64,000 bases of DNA, from positions 302,802-366,801 of the forward strand of contig NZ_KB900620.1 in assembly GCF_000379025.1 (NCBI RefSeq), written 5' to 3'. Positions 43,882 to 54,751 of the stretch are shown piece by piece. Under the pieces are notes generated by a model. It was not told the origin of the DNA. It saw nothing but the letters and a program-made list of their open reading frames with translations, and made no database searches. This DNA comes from Orenia marismortui DSM 5156. Its GTDB lineage: Bacteria > Bacillota > Halanaerobiia > Halobacteroidales > Halobacteroidaceae. Both the position numbers and the translations under genes were made by a program. Numbering within the stretch: the stretch's first letter is position 1; every line of letters starts with the position of its first letter.

Positions 43882-44268
43882 TTATACTCTACGACGTTTT
43901 GGTGGACGACAGCCATTATGAGGAATAGGCGTTACATCTTTAATTAAAGTTACCTCTAACCCAGCTGCTTGTAATGCACGAATAGCTGCTTCTCTTCCTG
44001 CTCCCGGTCCCTTAACAAATACTTCAACCTCTTTCAACCCATACTCCATTGCTTCTTTAGCTGCATTATCAGCAGCCATTTGAGCAGCATAAGGAGTACT
44101 CTTACGAGAACCTTCAAAACCTAAATTACCTGCACTTGACCAAGAAAGTGTATTCCCCTTGGCATCTGTCAAAGTAATTATTGTATTATTAAACGTAGAT
44201 CTAATATGTGCTTGACCTCTTTGCACATTAAGCTTTTTCTTTTTCTTCTTTCTCTTTCTACGCGCCAT
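43882..44268 (-). CDS. rpsK: 30S ribosomal protein S11
   Basis: A 128-residue S11: [57 protein letters not shown] and the C-terminal [17 protein letters not shown]. Between rpsM and rpsD as usual; the gap to rpsM is 19 bases. Confidence 0.98.
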   Translation of the reverse strand: MARRKRKKKKKKLNVQRGQAHIRSTFNNTIITLTDAKGNTLSWSSAGNLGFEGSRKSTPYAAQMAADNAAKEAMEYGLKEVEVFVKGPGAGREAAIRALQAAGLEVTLIKDVTPIPHNGCRPPKRRRV

Positions 44269-44287
44269 GATATCCCTCCTCTTTTTA

Positions 44288-44650
44288 TTATTTTCTTCCT
44301 ACAGCTTTCTTTTTACCTTTTCTAGTTCGAGCATTATTTTTAGTGTTTTGCCCACGAACAGGTAATCCTCTTCTGTGTCTTAATCCTCTGTAAGATCCAA
44401 TATCCTTTAATCTCTTAATATTCCCTCTTACTTCACGTCTTAATTCACCTTCAACAAGATGATTTTCATCAATAACTTGACGTAACTTAGCTACCTCACC
44501 TTCAGTTAAATCACGTACTCTTGTATCAGGATCAATTCCAGTTTGCTCAATAATTTCTTCAGCAGTTGATCGTCCGATTCCATAAATATAAGTCAATCCA
44601 ATTACAACTCTTTTATTTCTTGGTAAATCAACACCTTCAATCCGTGCCAT
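44288..44650 (-). CDS. rpsM: 30S ribosomal protein S13
   Basis: A 120-residue S13: [54 protein letters not shown] and the basic tail reaching the P-site tRNA. It follows rpmJ in the standard order. Confidence 0.98.
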   Translation of the reverse strand: MARIEGVDLPRNKRVVIGLTYIYGIGRSTAEEIIEQTGIDPDTRVRDLTEGEVAKLRQVIDENHLVEGELRREVRGNIKRLKDIGSYRGLRHRRGLPVRGQNTKNNARTRKGKKKAVGRK

Positions 44651-44683
44651 AAATTTACACCTCCTATTTAAATATAATTAAAT

Positions 44684-44797
44684 TTAACCTTGACGTTGTT
44701 TATGCTTAGGGTTTTCACAAATAACATAAACTCTCCCTTTACGACGAACCACTTTACATTTATCGCAAATAGGTTTTACTGATGGTCGAACTTTCAT
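44684..44797 (-). CDS. rpmJ: 50S ribosomal protein L36
   Basis: A 37-residue protein, [20 protein letters not shown], then [17 protein letters not shown]. The zinc ligands are C-x2-C, C and H, the C+ form of L36. GGAGGG precedes the ATG. Between infA and rpsM as in most Firmicutes. Confidence 0.97.
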   Translation of the reverse strand: MKVRPSVKPICDKCKVVRRKGRVYVICENPKHKQRQG

Positions 44798-44824
44798 GTT
44801 AACCCTCCTTCTATCTTGCTTTAA

Positions 44825-45046
44825 TTAAGATTTATGACGATAAGTAATTCGCCCTCGACTTAAATCATAAGGTGACAATTCAACAGTTACCTTATCTCCT
44901 GGTAAGATTCGAATAAAGTTCATTCTCATCTTTCCTGACACGTGAGCCAATACTTTATGACCATTTTCTAATTCAACACGAAATTTAGCATTTGGCAATG
45001 GTTCAATCACAGTACCTTCAACTTCAATAGCTTCTTCTTTTGCCAT
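44825..45046 (-). CDS. infA: Translation initiation factor IF-1
   Basis: A 73-residue single OB-fold protein that binds the ribosomal A site during initiation: [41 protein letters not shown] and [13 protein letters not shown]. First gene after the unusual adk-infA gap; a sigma-A promoter (45110-45139) lies just upstream. Confidence 0.98.
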   Translation of the reverse strand: MAKEEAIEVEGTVIEPLPNAKFRVELENGHKVLAHVSGKMRMNFIRILPGDKVTVELSPYDLSRGRITYRHKS

Positions 45047-45109
45047 TGATTATCTTTAACCCCCTCTAAGTGATTTACACATTATTCCACTTTCTTATCT
45101 CAATATAAA

Positions 45110-45139
45110 ATTATATCACAAAAATAATATTTTATACAA
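45110..45139 (-). promoter_or_regulatory. Extended -10 promoter upstream of infA
   Basis: Minus-strand TTGTAT (45134-45139), 18-base spacer, TGATATAAT (extended -10, TATAAT at 45110-45115). It would allow infA-rpmJ-rpsM and the alpha operon to be transcribed independently of the spc operon. Confidence 0.7.
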
Positions 45140-45159
45140 TTAAAGTTCAATTTAAAATA

Positions 45160-45270
45160 CGAGGACCCTAAGCTTCTTTAATAAATTCATCTTAAAATGG
45201 GGTGATAGCTTACTGTTCATGTCCAATACAGCCCAACCATCATCAAATAAAATTAGGTCCTCAATATCAA
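45160..45270. other. Unidentified inverted-repeat-bounded segment in the adk-infA gap
   Basis: About 100 bp bounded by GAGGACC (left, plus strand) and GGTCCTC (right). The minus-strand reading has a 42-codon stretch without a stop (DIEDLILFDDGWAVLDMNSK, then LSPHFKMNLLKKLRVLVF) but no convincing start or ribosome site. It occupies the place where map usually lies, yet shows no similarity to methionine aminopeptidase. I do not recognise it. Confidence 0.5.
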
Positions 45271-45357
45271 GATAAATCTTTTAAATATTTTTCTCTAAAT
45301 GATAAACTAAATCTCATTTTATAAAAGTATACTTAGATTAATATAAAATTTATCAAC

Positions 45358-45386
45358 TAGGGCTCAATATAGGAGCCCTATTTTTA
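45358..45386 (+). terminator. Plus-strand terminator-like hairpin in the adk-infA gap
   Basis: TAGGGCTC/GAGCCCTA (45358-45365 with 45373-45380) is followed on the plus strand by TTTTTATAG. The orientation is opposite to all surrounding genes, and no plus-strand gene precedes it except the unidentified segment at 45160-45270. Confidence 0.75.
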
Positions 45387-45479
45387 TAGTTATGTTGACA
45401 AATTTAAAATTAATCCCTATTAGCTATATGTACTAATAGCTTTAAACTCTTATTTTAAAATTCAGTAATCATCAAATTT

Positions 45480-46130
45480 CTATTTAATTGTATCGAGAAA
45501 TCTGTTGATTTCTTCAAACACTTCATCTAAACCTTGTTCTCCATTTATTGTTTTTAATAATTTTCGTTCTTCATAATAATTAATTAATGGAGATGTTTTT
45601 TTAGAATAAACATTTAATCTTTCTTTTATAGTCTGTGGATTATCATCTTCCCTTTGATATAAATCTCCACCACACTCATCACACTCACCTGGTTTAGCTG
45701 GTGGATTAAATTTAATATGAAAAGAAGCACCACAAGACTTACAAATTCTTCTTCCAGATAATCTATTGATAACTTCTTCATCGCTAACTCTAATATTGAT
45801 AACAGCATTTAAAGAAAGATTTAATTCTTCTAAAATAGAACTTAAAGCATCAGCTTGGTTTACTGTTCTAGGAAAACCATCTAATATGAATCCTTCTTTA
45901 CAATCTTCATTGCTTAATCTCTCTCTAACTATACCGTTAGTAACTGTATCTGGGACTAATTGTCCTTGATCAATATACTCTTTTGCTTTTTTCCCTAATT
46001 CAGTCTTATCTTTTATAGCCTTACGGAATATATCACCAGTAGAAATATGAGGAATTTGATAGGTTTCCTCTATTCGAACAGCTTGAGTCCCTTTACCAGC
46101 TCCCGGAGGCCCAAGTAATATTAAATTCAT
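45480..46130 (-). CDS. adk: Adenylate kinase
   Basis: A 216-residue enzyme balancing ATP, ADP and AMP. P-loop GPPGAGKGT at 7-15, STGDIFR, LDGFPRT. The long LID carries a zinc site of four cysteines (130, 133, 150, 153), the Gram-positive form. The ATG at 46130 was chosen (GGGAG upstream); a GTG three codons earlier abuts the site. It follows secY by 20 bases. The expected next gene map is missing. Confidence 0.97.
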   Translation of the reverse strand: MNLILLGPPGAGKGTQAVRIEETYQIPHISTGDIFRKAIKDKTELGKKAKEYIDQGQLVPDTVTNGIVRERLSNEDCKEGFILDGFPRTVNQADALSSILEELNLSLNAVINIRVSDEEVINRLSGRRICKSCGASFHIKFNPPAKPGECDECGGDLYQREDDNPQTIKERLNVYSKKTSPLINYYEERKLLKTINGEQGLDEVFEEINRFLDTIK

Positions 46131-46149
46131 TGATATCACTCCCTATAAA

Positions 46150-47409
46150 CTACTTCATAAACCCTTCATAATGTCTAGATAATAAGTAGGTTTCAATTTG
46201 TTGCATAGTTTGTAAAGCAACTCCTACTACGATCAATAAAGCTGTTCCTCCGAACCTTACTTGTATTTTTGTAAGCTCAATTACAAAATTAGGCAAAACA
46301 GCAATTAAAGCTAAGAAGATTGCCCCAGCCAAAGTAATTCGGGTTAAGATCTTATCTAGATACTCAGCAGTTGGTCTACCTGGACGGCGTCCTGGAATAA
46401 AACCACCATGCTTCTTCATATTATCAGCTATTTCAATTGGATTAAATTGAATTGCTGTATAGAAGTAAGTAAAGAAGATAATTAATAGTGAGAATAAAAT
46501 TATATATAATATAGATCCTGGAGACAAAGCATTAGCTATAGATTGAGCCCAACTTTGTTGTATAAACTGGGCAATCGTAGCTGGAAATAGTAGAACAGAT
46601 GAAGCAAAAATTACAGGAATTACTCCCGCTTGATTTACCTTCAACGGTATATGAGTTGACTGTCCTCCATACACTTTACGCCCTACCACTCTTTTAGAAT
46701 AACGTACCGGAATCTTTCTTTGACCTTCTTGTATATAAATAACTAACGCAATAACTATTACTGCAATTACTACAAAAATTAGGAGATTAAAAATATTAAT
46801 TGTTCCTGCACTTAATTTACTAATCGCTTGAATAACTCCTGTTGGAAAACGTGAAACAATAGAAGCAAAAATAATTATTGATATTCCATTTCCAATCCCT
46901 TTGTCTGTAATTTGCTCACCTAACCACATTAGAAAAACTGTACCTGCAGTTAAAGTAATCACAATAGTGGCTAAATTAAAGAATGATGGATTAGAAATAG
47001 CACCATAATTTCTAATCATTAAAGTAATACCTGTACCTTGGATAATACCTAAAACCACTGTTGCATATCGAGTGTACTTAGTTATTATCTTTCTTCCTTC
47101 CCCACCTTGCTTAGCAAGTTCTTCTAATTTGGGGATAGCAACGGTTAATAACTGCATAATAATAGACGCAGTTATATAAGGACTAATACTCATAGCAAAT
47201 ATAGTAAAATTCTTTAAAGCCCCACCTGCAAACATGTCTAAAAACCCTAAAACACCTGCTCCTGTAAATAACTTTTGCAATGCTTCAGGGTTAATACCAG
47301 GGACTGGAATATGAGCACCAATACGGTAAACAGCAATCATAGCTAAGACAAAGAAAATCTTTTTTCTCAACTCTTTAACTTTTAGCGCATTACTTAGAGC
47401 TGATAGCAT
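46150..47409 (-). CDS. secY: Preprotein translocase subunit SecY
   Basis: A 419-residue channel protein with ten membrane segments. VYRIGAHIPVPGINPEAL in TM1, the plug region GGALKNFTIFAMSISPYI, EGQRKIPVRYSKRVVGRK (cytosolic loop contacting SecA and ribosome) and GFIPGRRPGRPTAEYLDKIL. Between rplO and adk as in the standard spc operon. Confidence 0.98.
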   Translation of the reverse strand: MLSALSNALKVKELRKKIFFVLAMIAVYRIGAHIPVPGINPEALQKLFTGAGVLGFLDMFAGGALKNFTIFAMSISPYITASIIMQLLTVAIPKLEELAKQGGEGRKIITKYTRYATVVLGIIQGTGITLMIRNYGAISNPSFFNLATIVITLTAGTVFLMWLGEQITDKGIGNGISIIIFASIVSRFPTGVIQAISKLSAGTINIFNLLIFVVIAVIVIALVIYIQEGQRKIPVRYSKRVVGRKVYGGQSTHIPLKVNQAGVIPVIFASSVLLFPATIAQFIQQSWAQSIANALSPGSILYIILFSLLIIFFTYFYTAIQFNPIEIADNMKKHGGFIPGRRPGRPTAEYLDKILTRITLAGAIFLALIAVLPNFVIELTKIQVRFGGTALLIVVGVALQTMQQIETYLLSRHYEGFMK

Positions 47410-47413
47410 TTTA

Positions 47414-47857
47414 TTATATCACCTCTACCTTTCCTCCAGCAGCTTCAATTTTTTCAACTGCAGATTTAGTAAATTTATGTGCTTTAACTGTTAAGGATTT
47501 TTCTAAAGTACCATCTCCTAATACTTTAATTCCATCTTTAACATTATCAATTAAACCAGACTCTTTCAAAACTTCTACAGAAACCTCAGTATCATTGTCA
47601 AAACGATTAAGATCTTTGACATTAATAATAGAATATTCTTTTGCAAATCTAGCATTAGAGAATCCACGCTTAGGTAATCTTCTGAACAAAGGAGTTTGAC
47701 CACCCTCAAATAGAGGTCTTACACCACCACCTGAACGAGCATTTTGACCTTTATGACCTTTTCCAGAAGTTTTCCCTTTTCCAGAACCAATTCCTCTACC
47801 AACTCTTTTTCGGTTCTTTTTGGACCCTTCAGCTGGTTTTAAATCATGTAACTTCAT
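47414..47857 (-). CDS. rplO: 50S ribosomal protein L15
   Basis: A 147-residue L15: [40 protein letters not shown] and [20 protein letters not shown]. The ATG at 47857 follows AAGGAGGTG by six bases; a GTG three codons upstream overlaps it. rpmD (L30), normally before rplO, is missing: the gap to rpsE is about 40 bases. Confidence 0.97.
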   Translation of the reverse strand: MKLHDLKPAEGSKKNRKRVGRGIGSGKGKTSGKGHKGQNARSGGGVRPLFEGGQTPLFRRLPKRGFSNARFAKEYSIINVKDLNRFDNDTEVSVEVLKESGLIDNVKDGIKVLGDGTLEKSLTVKAHKFTKSAVEKIEAAGGKVEVI

Positions 47858-47897
47858 TACCTTCACCTCCTTAGCAACCTAAAAATAATTTATAATA

Positions 47898-48404
47898 CTA
47901 TCCTAATAATTCTTCAACAGATTTACCTCTTAATTTAGCAACATTTTCAGCATTTTTTAGTTCACTTAAACCTGTAATAGTAGCTCGAACCATATTAATT
48001 GGGTTATTAGATCCTAAAGATTTTGTTAAAATATCTTTTATTCCTGCTAATTCTACAACTGCACGAACAGGACCTCCAGCAATTACTCCAGTACCCTCAG
48101 AAGCAGGTTTTAGAAGAACATTACCAGCACCAAAGATACCATTAATCTGATGAGGAATAGTTGTATCTTTCAAAGGAACCTTAATTAGATTCTTTTTAGC
48201 AGCATCAATAGCTTTATGAATAGAACTTGGTACCTCATTAGCTTTTCCAATTGCAGCACCAACATGACCATTTCCGTCACCAACTACCACTAATGCACTA
48301 AAACTAAATCTACGTCCACCCTTAACTACCTTAGTTACACGATTAATATTAACAACGCGCTCTTCTAAATCTAATTTACTAGGGTCAATTATTTTGCTCA
48401 TCAT
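47898..48404 (-). CDS. rpsE: 30S ribosomal protein S5
   Basis: A 168-residue S5: [60 protein letters not shown]. It begins with two ATG codons in a row; the second (48401) is better spaced from GGAGGG. The 3' neighbour is rplO rather than rpmD. Confidence 0.97.
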   Translation of the reverse strand: MMSKIIDPSKLDLEERVVNINRVTKVVKGGRRFSFSALVVVGDGNGHVGAAIGKANEVPSSIHKAIDAAKKNLIKVPLKDTTIPHQINGIFGAGNVLLKPASEGTGVIAGGPVRAVVELAGIKDILTKSLGSNNPINMVRATITGLSELKNAENVAKLRGKSVEELLG

Positions 48405-48428
48405 TATCCCTCCTTTTTATAAAAATTA

Positions 48429-48794
48429 TTAAAATTTCAATCCATTATCTCGAGCTGCTTCAGCTAAAGCTTTTATTCTTCCATGATAGTCATATCCTCC
48501 ACGATCAAATACAACTGTTTCAATTCCTTTATCTAAAGCTCTTTTAGCGATATACTCACCAACTATTTTAGCAGCTTCTATATTTCCACTGTTTTCTACT
48601 TTTTCGCTAATTTCTTTATCAACAGTAGAAGCAGATACTAGAGTTTCTCCAGCAAAATCATCAATAACTTGAGCGTAGATATGTTGAAGACTTCTGGATA
48701 CATTTAGTCTAGGCCTACTTGGAGTACCTTGAACTTTATTACGAATTCTTTTATGTCTTCTTGATCTAGCTTCTCTTTTGCTTAATTTACTCAT
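48429..48794 (-). CDS. rplR: 50S ribosomal protein L18
   Basis: A 121-residue 5S-rRNA-binding protein: [35 protein letters not shown], and the C-terminal [20 protein letters not shown]. Between rplF and rpsE. Confidence 0.98.
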   Translation of the reverse strand: MSKLSKREARSRRHKRIRNKVQGTPSRPRLNVSRSLQHIYAQVIDDFAGETLVSASTVDKEISEKVENSGNIEAAKIVGEYIAKRALDKGIETVVFDRGGYDYHGRIKALAEAARDNGLKF

Positions 48795-48823
48795 GGTCTT
48801 CCCTCCTTTATCAGATACTACTA

Positions 48824-49354
48824 TTAACCAGTCTTACCTTCTTTACGTCTAATGTGTTCATCAACATACTTAATCCCTTTACCTTTATAAGGTTCTGGCT
48901 TTCTAACAGCTCTAATATTAGCAGCTACTTGCCCTACTAATTGTTTATTAACACCTTTTACAATAATCTTATTCTTATCTACTTCAAATTCGATTCCCTC
49001 TATTGCTTCAATAAGAACAGGGTGAGAATATCCAACTTGCAATTCTAAATTACTTCCCTTTTTAAGCGCACGATAACCTACACCATTCAACTCTAATTCT
49101 TTCTTAAATCCTTCAGTAACACCTTGAATCATATTAAGAATTAAACTACGAGTTAACCCATGCATAGATCTATCCGCTTTAGAATCAGTAGGTCTATTTA
49201 CTGTAACTTGATTATCCTCTATTTTAATATCCATTCTTGGACTAACAGTTTCTTCTAATTCACCTTTTGGCCCTTTAACCTTTACAGCATTATTATCTAC
49301 AGTAACATTAACTTTCTCAGGAATCTCAACTGGATTATGTCCAATTCGAGACAT
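48824..49354 (-). CDS. rplF: 50S ribosomal protein L6
   Basis: A 176-residue L6 with its two related alpha/beta domains. [20 protein letters not shown] at the start and the conserved C-terminal [20 protein letters not shown]. Between rpsH and rplR. Confidence 0.98.
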   Translation of the reverse strand: MSRIGHNPVEIPEKVNVTVDNNAVKVKGPKGELEETVSPRMDIKIEDNQVTVNRPTDSKADRSMHGLTRSLILNMIQGVTEGFKKELELNGVGYRALKKGSNLELQVGYSHPVLIEAIEGIEFEVDKNKIIVKGVNKQLVGQVAANIRAVRKPEPYKGKGIKYVDEHIRRKEGKTG

Positions 49355-49382
49355 AGTTCACACCTCCTCTTTTACTTAAAAA

Positions 49383-49781
49383 TTACCAAACATAACAGAT
49401 AACTTCTCCACCAATACCAGCTTTACGAGCATCTTTATCTGTCATTACTCCGTTAGAAGTTGAAATAATAGCAACACCTAATCCACCTAATACCTTAGGA
49501 ACTTCTTCTTTATTAGCATAAACTCTTAAACCTGGCTTACTGATTCTTTTAATACCAGTAATAACCTTTTCACCATTATCTCCATACTTTAAGAATACTT
49601 TTATTGTACCTTGTGGACCATTGTCAACTCTTTTATAACCTTTAACAAAACCTTCTTCACTTAAAACCCGTGCAATTTCTTCCTTAACATTAGAAGCAGG
49701 TATTTCTACTTCTGTTCTAGAAATATTATTAGCATTTCTAACTCTAGTTAACATATCAGCAATAGGATCAGTAATATTCAC
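49383..49781 (-). CDS. rpsH: 30S ribosomal protein S8
   Basis: A 132-residue S8 that binds 16S helix 21 and, in many species, the spc operon m[23 protein letters not shown] and the C-terminal [20 protein letters not shown] are typical. Follows rpsZ (S14). Confidence 0.98.
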   Translation of the reverse strand: MNITDPIADMLTRVRNANNISRTEVEIPASNVKEEIARVLSEEGFVKGYKRVDNGPQGTIKVFLKYGDNGEKVITGIKRISKPGLRVYANKEEVPKVLGGLGVAIISTSNGVMTDKDARKAGIGGEVICYVW

Positions 49782-49819
49782 TTTACGTACCCCCTTTCAA
49801 ATTAAAACGTTATTTAATC

Positions 49820-50005
49820 TTACCAACTAGCTTTTTTAACACCTGGCAATTTTCCTGCATGAGCTAATTCTCTAAAGCATACTCTACATAATTCAAATTT
49901 TCTAATCACACCATGTGGACGTCCACATTTACGACATCTATGCTCTTGGCGAGTAGAGTATTTAGGTGTACGATTTGCCTTTTCTACTTTAGCCTTTCTA
50001 GCCAC
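49820..50005 (-). CDS. rpsZ: 30S ribosomal protein S14, zinc-binding type Z
   Basis: A 61-residue S14 with the four-cysteine zinc site C-R-K-C...C-R-V-C in [20 protein letters not shown], and the ending [18 protein letters not shown]. The short zinc form is the usual primary S14 in Gram-positives. Confidence 0.98.
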   Translation of the reverse strand: MARKAKVEKANRTPKYSTRQEHRCRKCGRPHGVIRKFELCRVCFRELAHAGKLPGVKKASW

Positions 50006-50021
50006 TATTTCCCCTCCTTAA

Positions 50022-50561
50022 TTACTTTTTAAACGGCATATTCATTAAAGATAACAACTCTTTAGCTTCTTCATCATTTTCCGCACTAGTTACAATAACA
50101 ATGTCCATTCCAAGAATCTTATCAACATCATCAATTTTGATTTCTGGAAAAACAGTATGGTTATTTAACCCTAGAGAATAGTTACCTCGTCCGTCAAAAG
50201 CTTTACCAGAAATACCTCTAAAGTCACGAACACGTGGCAAAGCAACATTGATTAATTTATATAAAAATTCATACATTTCTTCTCCACGAAGAGTAACTTT
50301 GCAACCTACTGGCATTCCCTCTCTAATTTTAAAATTAGCAACTGATTTTTTAGCTCTAGTAATTACAGGGGATTGACCTGTAATAGTTTGAAGAAATTCA
50401 ACAGCTTCATCTAATAACTTAGCATTTTCAGCAGCTTCTCCAATTCCCATGTTTAGAACTACTTTTTTCAATTTAGGAACTTCCATAACATTACTATAAT
50501 TAAACTTTTCCATCATAGCAGGTACAATATCTTTATTATACTTTTCTTTTAATAGTGACAT
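50022..50561 (-). CDS. rplE: 50S ribosomal protein L5
   Basis: A 179-residue L5 binding 5S rRNA and P-site t[57 protein letters not shown] and [20 protein letters not shown] are conserved. Between rplX and rpsZ. Confidence 0.98.
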   Translation of the reverse strand: MSLLKEKYNKDIVPAMMEKFNYSNVMEVPKLKKVVLNMGIGEAAENAKLLDEAVEFLQTITGQSPVITRAKKSVANFKIREGMPVGCKVTLRGEEMYEFLYKLINVALPRVRDFRGISGKAFDGRGNYSLGLNNHTVFPEIKIDDVDKILGMDIVIVTSAENDEEAKELLSLMNMPFKK

Positions 50562-50587
50562 TATTTTCCCTCCTTTCTTAACAGCAA

Positions 50588-50914
50588 TTAATCTATATCT
50601 TCTCCACAGCTTTTGCAGAAACGAACTTTTTCACCGCTATCTAAAACTTTTTTACCAGCTCTAGAAGCATCTCCGCACTTTTCGCATACTAACATTACAT
50701 TAGAACTATGAATAGGTGCCTCTTTTTCTACAATTCCGCCTTGTGGATTATCTTGAGTCGGTCTTACATGTTTTTTAATAATATTAACACCTTTAACGAT
50801 TACACGACTTGCTTTAGGAAAAGATTTTAGAATTTCCCCTTCTTTCCCTTTATCTTTTCCAGCTATAACTTTTACTTTGTCGCCTTTCTTTACATGTAAC
50901 TTAGATTTAGACAT
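50588..50914 (-). CDS. rplX: 50S ribosomal protein L24
   Basis: A 108-residue L24. The KOW motif is [20 protein letters not shown] at the N-terminus. The C-terminus carries four cysteines in two CxxC pairs ([11 protein letters not shown] and FCKSCGED), which suggests a zinc ribbon. Confidence 0.97.
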   Translation of the reverse strand: MSKSKLHVKKGDKVKVIAGKDKGKEGEILKSFPKASRVIVKGVNIIKKHVRPTQDNPQGGIVEKEAPIHSSNVMLVCEKCGDASRAGKKVLDSGEKVRFCKSCGEDID

Positions 50915-50947
50915 CCCAATTGCCTCCTTTCTTATCTAAAGCTTTAA

Positions 50948-51316
50948 TTAAAGTACCTCAGGTGCTAAAGAAATAATTCTTGTAAAGTTGTTATCTCTCA
51001 ATTCACGAGCAATTGGTCCAAAGATACGTGTTCCTTTAGGTTCATTATTCTTATCAATAATTACAGCTGCATTTTCATCAAAACTAATATATGAACCATC
51101 TTTTCTTCTAGTTTCATTTTTAGTCCGTACAATAACAGCTTTTACAACATCACCCTTTTTAACCATACCATTAGGGATAGCTTCTTTAACTGTAGCAACA
51201 ATAATATCACCAATAGAAGCATATCTTTTCTTAGAACCACCTAATACTTTAATACAAAGTAATTCTCTAGCTCCTGTGTTATCTGCTACTTTCAATCTGG
51301 ATTCTTGTTGAATCAC
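50948..51316 (-). CDS. rplN: 50S ribosomal protein L14
   Basis: A 122-residue L14: [40 protein letters not shown], and the C-terminal [21 protein letters not shown] bridge protein to the small subunit. Between rpsQ and rplX. Confidence 0.98.
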   Translation of the reverse strand: MIQQESRLKVADNTGARELLCIKVLGGSKKRYASIGDIIVATVKEAIPNGMVKKGDVVKAVIVRTKNETRRKDGSYISFDENAAVIIDKNNEPKGTRIFGPIARELRDNNFTRIISLAPEVL

Positions 51317-51343
51317 TTTAAGGACCTCCTTTCAATTAGAAAA

Positions 51344-51601
51344 CTATTCAGCTCTTTCAACGATTTCTTTAACTGCCCAATTCTTATGTTTACTAATTGG
51401 ACGAGTTTCAATAATTTTTACCTTATCTCCCTCTCTACACTCATTACTCTCATCATGAGCTTTGAACTTAGATGTTCTAGTAATTACACGTTTATATAGA
51501 GGATGTTGTGTTTTTCTTTCTACAGCAACAACAACAGTCTTATCCATTTTGTCACTAACAACTATTCCCACTCTCTCTTTTTGATCACTACGCTCAGTCA
51601 T
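51344..51601 (-). CDS. rpsQ: 30S ribosomal protein S17
   Basis: An 85-residue OB-fold protein: [60 protein letters not shown]. Between rpmC and rplN. Confidence 0.98.
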   Translation of the reverse strand: MTERSDQKERVGIVVSDKMDKTVVVAVERKTQHPLYKRVITRTSKFKAHDESNECREGDKVKIIETRPISKHKNWAVKEIVERAE

Positions 51602-51620
51602 ACACTATACCTCCTCTCAA

Positions 51621-51836
51621 TTACGCTTGATTAATACCAAGTTCACGTTCATTTAAAATAGTCTTAACACGAGCTATTGATCGTTTAACTTCACGAATTC
51701 GTACTGGGTTATCTAACTGAACAGTAGCATTCTGAAAACGTAAGTTAAATAGCTCTTCTTTTAGTTCATCTAACTTTTGCTCTAACTCTTCGTTAGTTAA
51801 GTTTCTTAATTCCTTAGCTTTCACTGCTTTCACCAT
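51621..51836 (-). CDS. rpmC: 50S ribosomal protein L29
   Basis: A 71-residue helical hairpin protein at the exit tunnel: [40 protein letters not shown]. It overlaps the rplP 3' end by 23 bases. The start could be the ATG at 51836 or the GTG at 51824, which would give the more canonical MKAKEL; ribosome sites for both are weak, so translation is probably coupled to rplP. Confidence 0.95.
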   Translation of the reverse strand: MVKAVKAKELRNLTNEELEQKLDELKEELFNLRFQNATVQLDNPVRIREVKRSIARVKTILNERELGINQA

Positions 51837-52248
51837 CCATTTCTTCCCGTTTTACAAATTTAGTTTTGATAGGTAGTTTATGTGCCGCCAGTCTCATAGC
51901 ATCTCGAGCAAGTTCTTCATCAACACCACCAAGTTCAAACATTACACGACCAGGTTTTACAACAGCAACCCAATGTTCTGGAGCTCCTTTACCACTACCC
52001 ATTCTTGTTTCAGCAGGTTTAGCAGTTACAGGTTTATCAGGGAAGATATTAATCCAAACCTTACCTCCACGTTTTATTTTACGTGTAATAGCAATTCTTG
52101 CTGCTTCAATCTGACGATTGTTAATCCAAGCAGGTTCTAAAGCTTGTAAACCATAATCACCAAAAGTAACTTTGTTACCCCTTTGAGCTTTACCTTTCAT
52201 CCGTCCACGATGCTGCTTTCTGTGTTTAACACGCTTTGGTATTAGCAT
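51814..52248 (-). CDS. rplP: 50S ribosomal protein L16
   Basis: A 144-residue L16: [60 protein letters not shown] and [20 protein letters not shown]. Its last codons overlap rpmC. Confidence 0.98.
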   Translation of the reverse strand: MLIPKRVKHRKQHRGRMKGKAQRGNKVTFGDYGLQALEPAWINNRQIEAARIAITRKIKRGGKVWINIFPDKPVTAKPAETRMGSGKGAPEHWVAVVKPGRVMFELGGVDEELARDAMRLAAHKLPIKTKFVKREEMDGESSES

Positions 52249-52269
52249 TTGATTTGCCCCCTTTCTAAA

Positions 52270-52917
52270 TTAATCTTCATCAATATCAGGTAAGATCTCA
52301 CCTTTATAAATCCAAACTTTAACTCCAATTTTTCCATAAGTTGTATTCGCTTCTGCAAATCCATAATCAATATCAGCACGTAAAGTATGCAAAGGAACAC
52401 TACCTTCACTATAACCTTCAGTACGCGCCATATCAGCACCACCTAAACGACCAGCGCATGAAACCTTAATACCTTCAACGCCTCTTTGACGCATTGCACG
52501 ATTAATAGATTGCTTCATAGCTCTTCGGAAAGATACTCTGTTTTCCATTTGCTCAGCAATATTTTCAGCAACTAATTGCGCATCTTGATCAGGTTTCTTA
52601 ACTTCAACAACATTTACTTGAACTTGTTTATTTGTTAAACCTTCCAAGTCAGATCTTAATTTATTTACTTCAGATCCACCTTTTCCGATTACCATTCCTG
52701 GTCTAGCAGTGTGAATATTTACTTTAATTCTATTAGCAGCTCTCTCAATTACAATACGAGAAATACCAGCATCATACATAGCAGTCTTAATATGATCTCT
52801 AATTTCTAAATCTTCATGTAATAAATCGGCATAATCTTCTTTGTCCGCATACCATTTTGCATCCCAGTCTTTTACTACACCAACTCTAAGACCGTGTGGA
52901 TTTATCTTTTGACCCAT
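52270..52917 (-). CDS. rpsC: 30S ribosomal protein S3
   Basis: A 215-residue S3: [20 protein letters not shown], the KH motif region [20 protein letters not shown], and [20 protein letters not shown]. Its start is three bases past the rplV stop, indicating coupling. Confidence 0.98.
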   Translation of the reverse strand: MGQKINPHGLRVGVVKDWDAKWYADKEDYADLLHEDLEIRDHIKTAMYDAGISRIVIERAANRIKVNIHTARPGMVIGKGGSEVNKLRSDLEGLTNKQVQVNVVEVKKPDQDAQLVAENIAEQMENRVSFRRAMKQSINRAMRQRGVEGIKVSCAGRLGGADMARTEGYSEGSVPLHTLRADIDYGFAEANTTYGKIGVKVWIYKGEILPDIDED

Positions 52918-52920
52918 TCA

Positions 52921-53262
52921 TTATCCCTCCTTTTTTTCTGCCACTTTAATAGTTAAATGGCTTGTTCTTTTATTAATAGGACTTGCTTGCCCCATCGCTC
53001 TTGGCTTATATCTTTTCATTGTTGGTCCCTCATCTACATAAGCTTCAGATATATATAACTCATCAGCAATCATGCCATGATTATTTTCAGCATTGGCTAC
53101 AGCAGAATTTAATAATTTTTCGATAATTCCAGCTGCTTTATTAGGTGTATTTCTTAGAACACCAAAAGCTTCACCAATTTCTTTGCCCCTTACTAAGTCA
53201 ATTACTAATCTTGCTTTTCTTGGGGAAATCCGAACACGTTTCGCGATAGCTTTAGCTTCCAT
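52921..53262 (-). CDS. rplV: 50S ribosomal protein L22
   Basis: A 113-residue L22 lining the exit tunnel: [40 protein letters not shown], and the tunnel loop [20 protein letters not shown]. No deletion or insertion in the loop. Confidence 0.98.
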   Translation of the reverse strand: MEAKAIAKRVRISPRKARLVIDLVRGKEIGEAFGVLRNTPNKAAGIIEKLLNSAVANAENNHGMIADELYISEAYVDEGPTMKRYKPRAMGQASPINKRTSHLTIKVAEKKEG

Positions 53263-53287
53263 GGTTTAACCCCCTTTACTCTATAAA

Positions 53288-53572
53288 CTATTTAAGTGCT
53301 GTAGATCTTTCAGTCTTATCTCCATGTCCTCTAAATATTCTAGTTGGTGCAAATTCACCTAATTTATGTCCAACCATATCTTCAGTGATATATACCGGAA
53401 CATGTTTTCTTCCATCATGTACAGCAATAGTATGCCCTAGCATTTGTGGAAAAATAGTTGAACTTCTTGACCAAGTTTTTATTACCTTTTTCTTACCAGA
53501 CTCATTCATTTCTTCGACCTTTGCTAATAGTTTCCTATCTACAAATGGCCCCTTTTTTACTGAACGACCCAA
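53288..53572 (-). CDS. rpsS: 30S ribosomal protein S19
   Basis: A 94-residue S19: [67 protein letters not shown]. Between rplB and rplV. Confidence 0.98.
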   Translation of the reverse strand: MGRSVKKGPFVDRKLLAKVEEMNESGKKKVIKTWSRSSTIFPQMLGHTIAVHDGRKHVPVYITEDMVGHKLGEFAPTRIFRGHGDKTERSTALK

Positions 53573-53595
53573 TATAATGTCCCCCTTTCAATCAA

Positions 53596-54435
53596 TTATT
53601 TTCTCTTACGCTTAGCATGACGACTACGAACAATCATCTTGTCAGAAGCCTTTTTCTTACGAGTTTTCTTACCAATAGTAGGCTGACCCCAAGGTGTAAC
53701 TGGATGTCTACCAGCAGCCTTTTTACCTTCTCCACCACCATGTGGATGATCATGAGGGTTCATTGCAGTACCACGAACACTAGGTCTACGACCTAACCAT
53801 CTATTTCTACCAGCTTTACCAATAGTAATATTTTCATGTTCTACATTACCTACTTGACCAATAGTAGCTCTACATTTGATACTTACTAATCTCATTTCGC
53901 CAGAAGGCAATTGAATATTTGCATATTTACCTTCTTTAGCCATTAACTGAGCCTCAGATCCAGCAGAACGGACTAGCTGCGCTCCTTTTCCTGGCTTAAG
54001 TTCAACATTATGAATTATAGTACCTACCGGAATACTTTCTAGAGGTAATGCATTTCCCGTTTTTATATCAGCTTCAGGACCAGAAATAATTTCATCCCCT
54101 ACCTGCAATCCTCTTGGTGCAATAATATATCTTTTTTCTCCATCAACATAATGTAACAAAGCAATTCGAGCAGATCTATTTGGATCGTACTCTATTGTAG
54201 CTACTTTAGCTGGGATTCCATCTTTATCTCTTTTGAAATCAATAACTCTATACATTCTCTTATGGCCTCCACCACGGTGACGCACAGTGATTCGACCATT
54301 AGAATTACGTCCACCAGTCTTCTTAAGTGGTTTAAGAAGAGATTTTTCTGGCTGATTTGTTGTAATTTCATCAAAACTTTCCACTGTCATATATCTTCTT
54401 GACGGTGTAGTTGGCTTAAATTTCTTAATAGCCAT
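53596..54435 (-). CDS. rplB: 50S ribosomal protein L2
   Basis: A 279-residue L2 near the peptidyl transferase centre: [40 protein letters not shown], and the conserved [18 protein letters not shown] containing the key His. Between rplW and rpsS. Confidence 0.98.
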   Translation of the reverse strand: MAIKKFKPTTPSRRYMTVESFDEITTNQPEKSLLKPLKKTGGRNSNGRITVRHRGGGHKRMYRVIDFKRDKDGIPAKVATIEYDPNRSARIALLHYVDGEKRYIIAPRGLQVGDEIISGPEADIKTGNALPLESIPVGTIIHNVELKPGKGAQLVRSAGSEAQLMAKEGKYANIQLPSGEMRLVSIKCRATIGQVGNVEHENITIGKAGRNRWLGRRPSVRGTAMNPHDHPHGGGEGKKAAGRHPVTPWGQPTIGKKTRKKKASDKMIVRSRHAKRKRK

Positions 54436-54460
54436 CTTTATTCCCTCCTTTTCTTATAAA

Positions 54461-54751
54461 TTAAACACCTTCGAATATTTCAATACGATCGCCTTCAGCT
54501 AACTTAACTCTAGCTTTCTTCCATTTAGGCGTTCTTCCCTGAGTATATCCCATTCTTCTTTTCTTTCCAGGCATACGATTTGTAGTTACTTTTTCAACAG
54601 CAACATCAAAAATTTCTTCAATAGCACTTTTAATTTCTGTTTTGTTAGATTTTAAAGCAACCTTAAAAGTATACCAACCTTTTTCTTCCATGTCCATCAT
54701 ACTTCTTTCTGAAATATGAGGCGCAATAATAATGTCCCGAGGATCTTTCAT
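54461..54751 (-). CDS. rplW: 50S ribosomal protein L23
   Basis: A 96-residue L23 at the tunnel exit, docking site for trigger factor and [63 protein letters not shown]. Its start overlaps the last base of the rplD stop. Confidence 0.98.
   Translation of the reverse strand: MKDPRDIIIAPHISERSMMDMEEKGWYTFKVALKSNKTEIKSAIEEIFDVAVEKVTTNRMPGKKRRMGYTQGRTPKWKKARVKLAEGDRIEIFEGV

Noticed and set aside
45393-45425. Plus-strand promoter TTGACA-17-TATTAG after the reverse terminator
   Set aside because: It would only drive antisense RNA into adk, and such matches are expected by chance in AT-rich sequence; not listed as a feature.
45626-45808. Minus-strand open frame within adk in another frame
   Set aside because: It overlaps the conserved LID and zinc-site coding region of adk and shows no independent signals.
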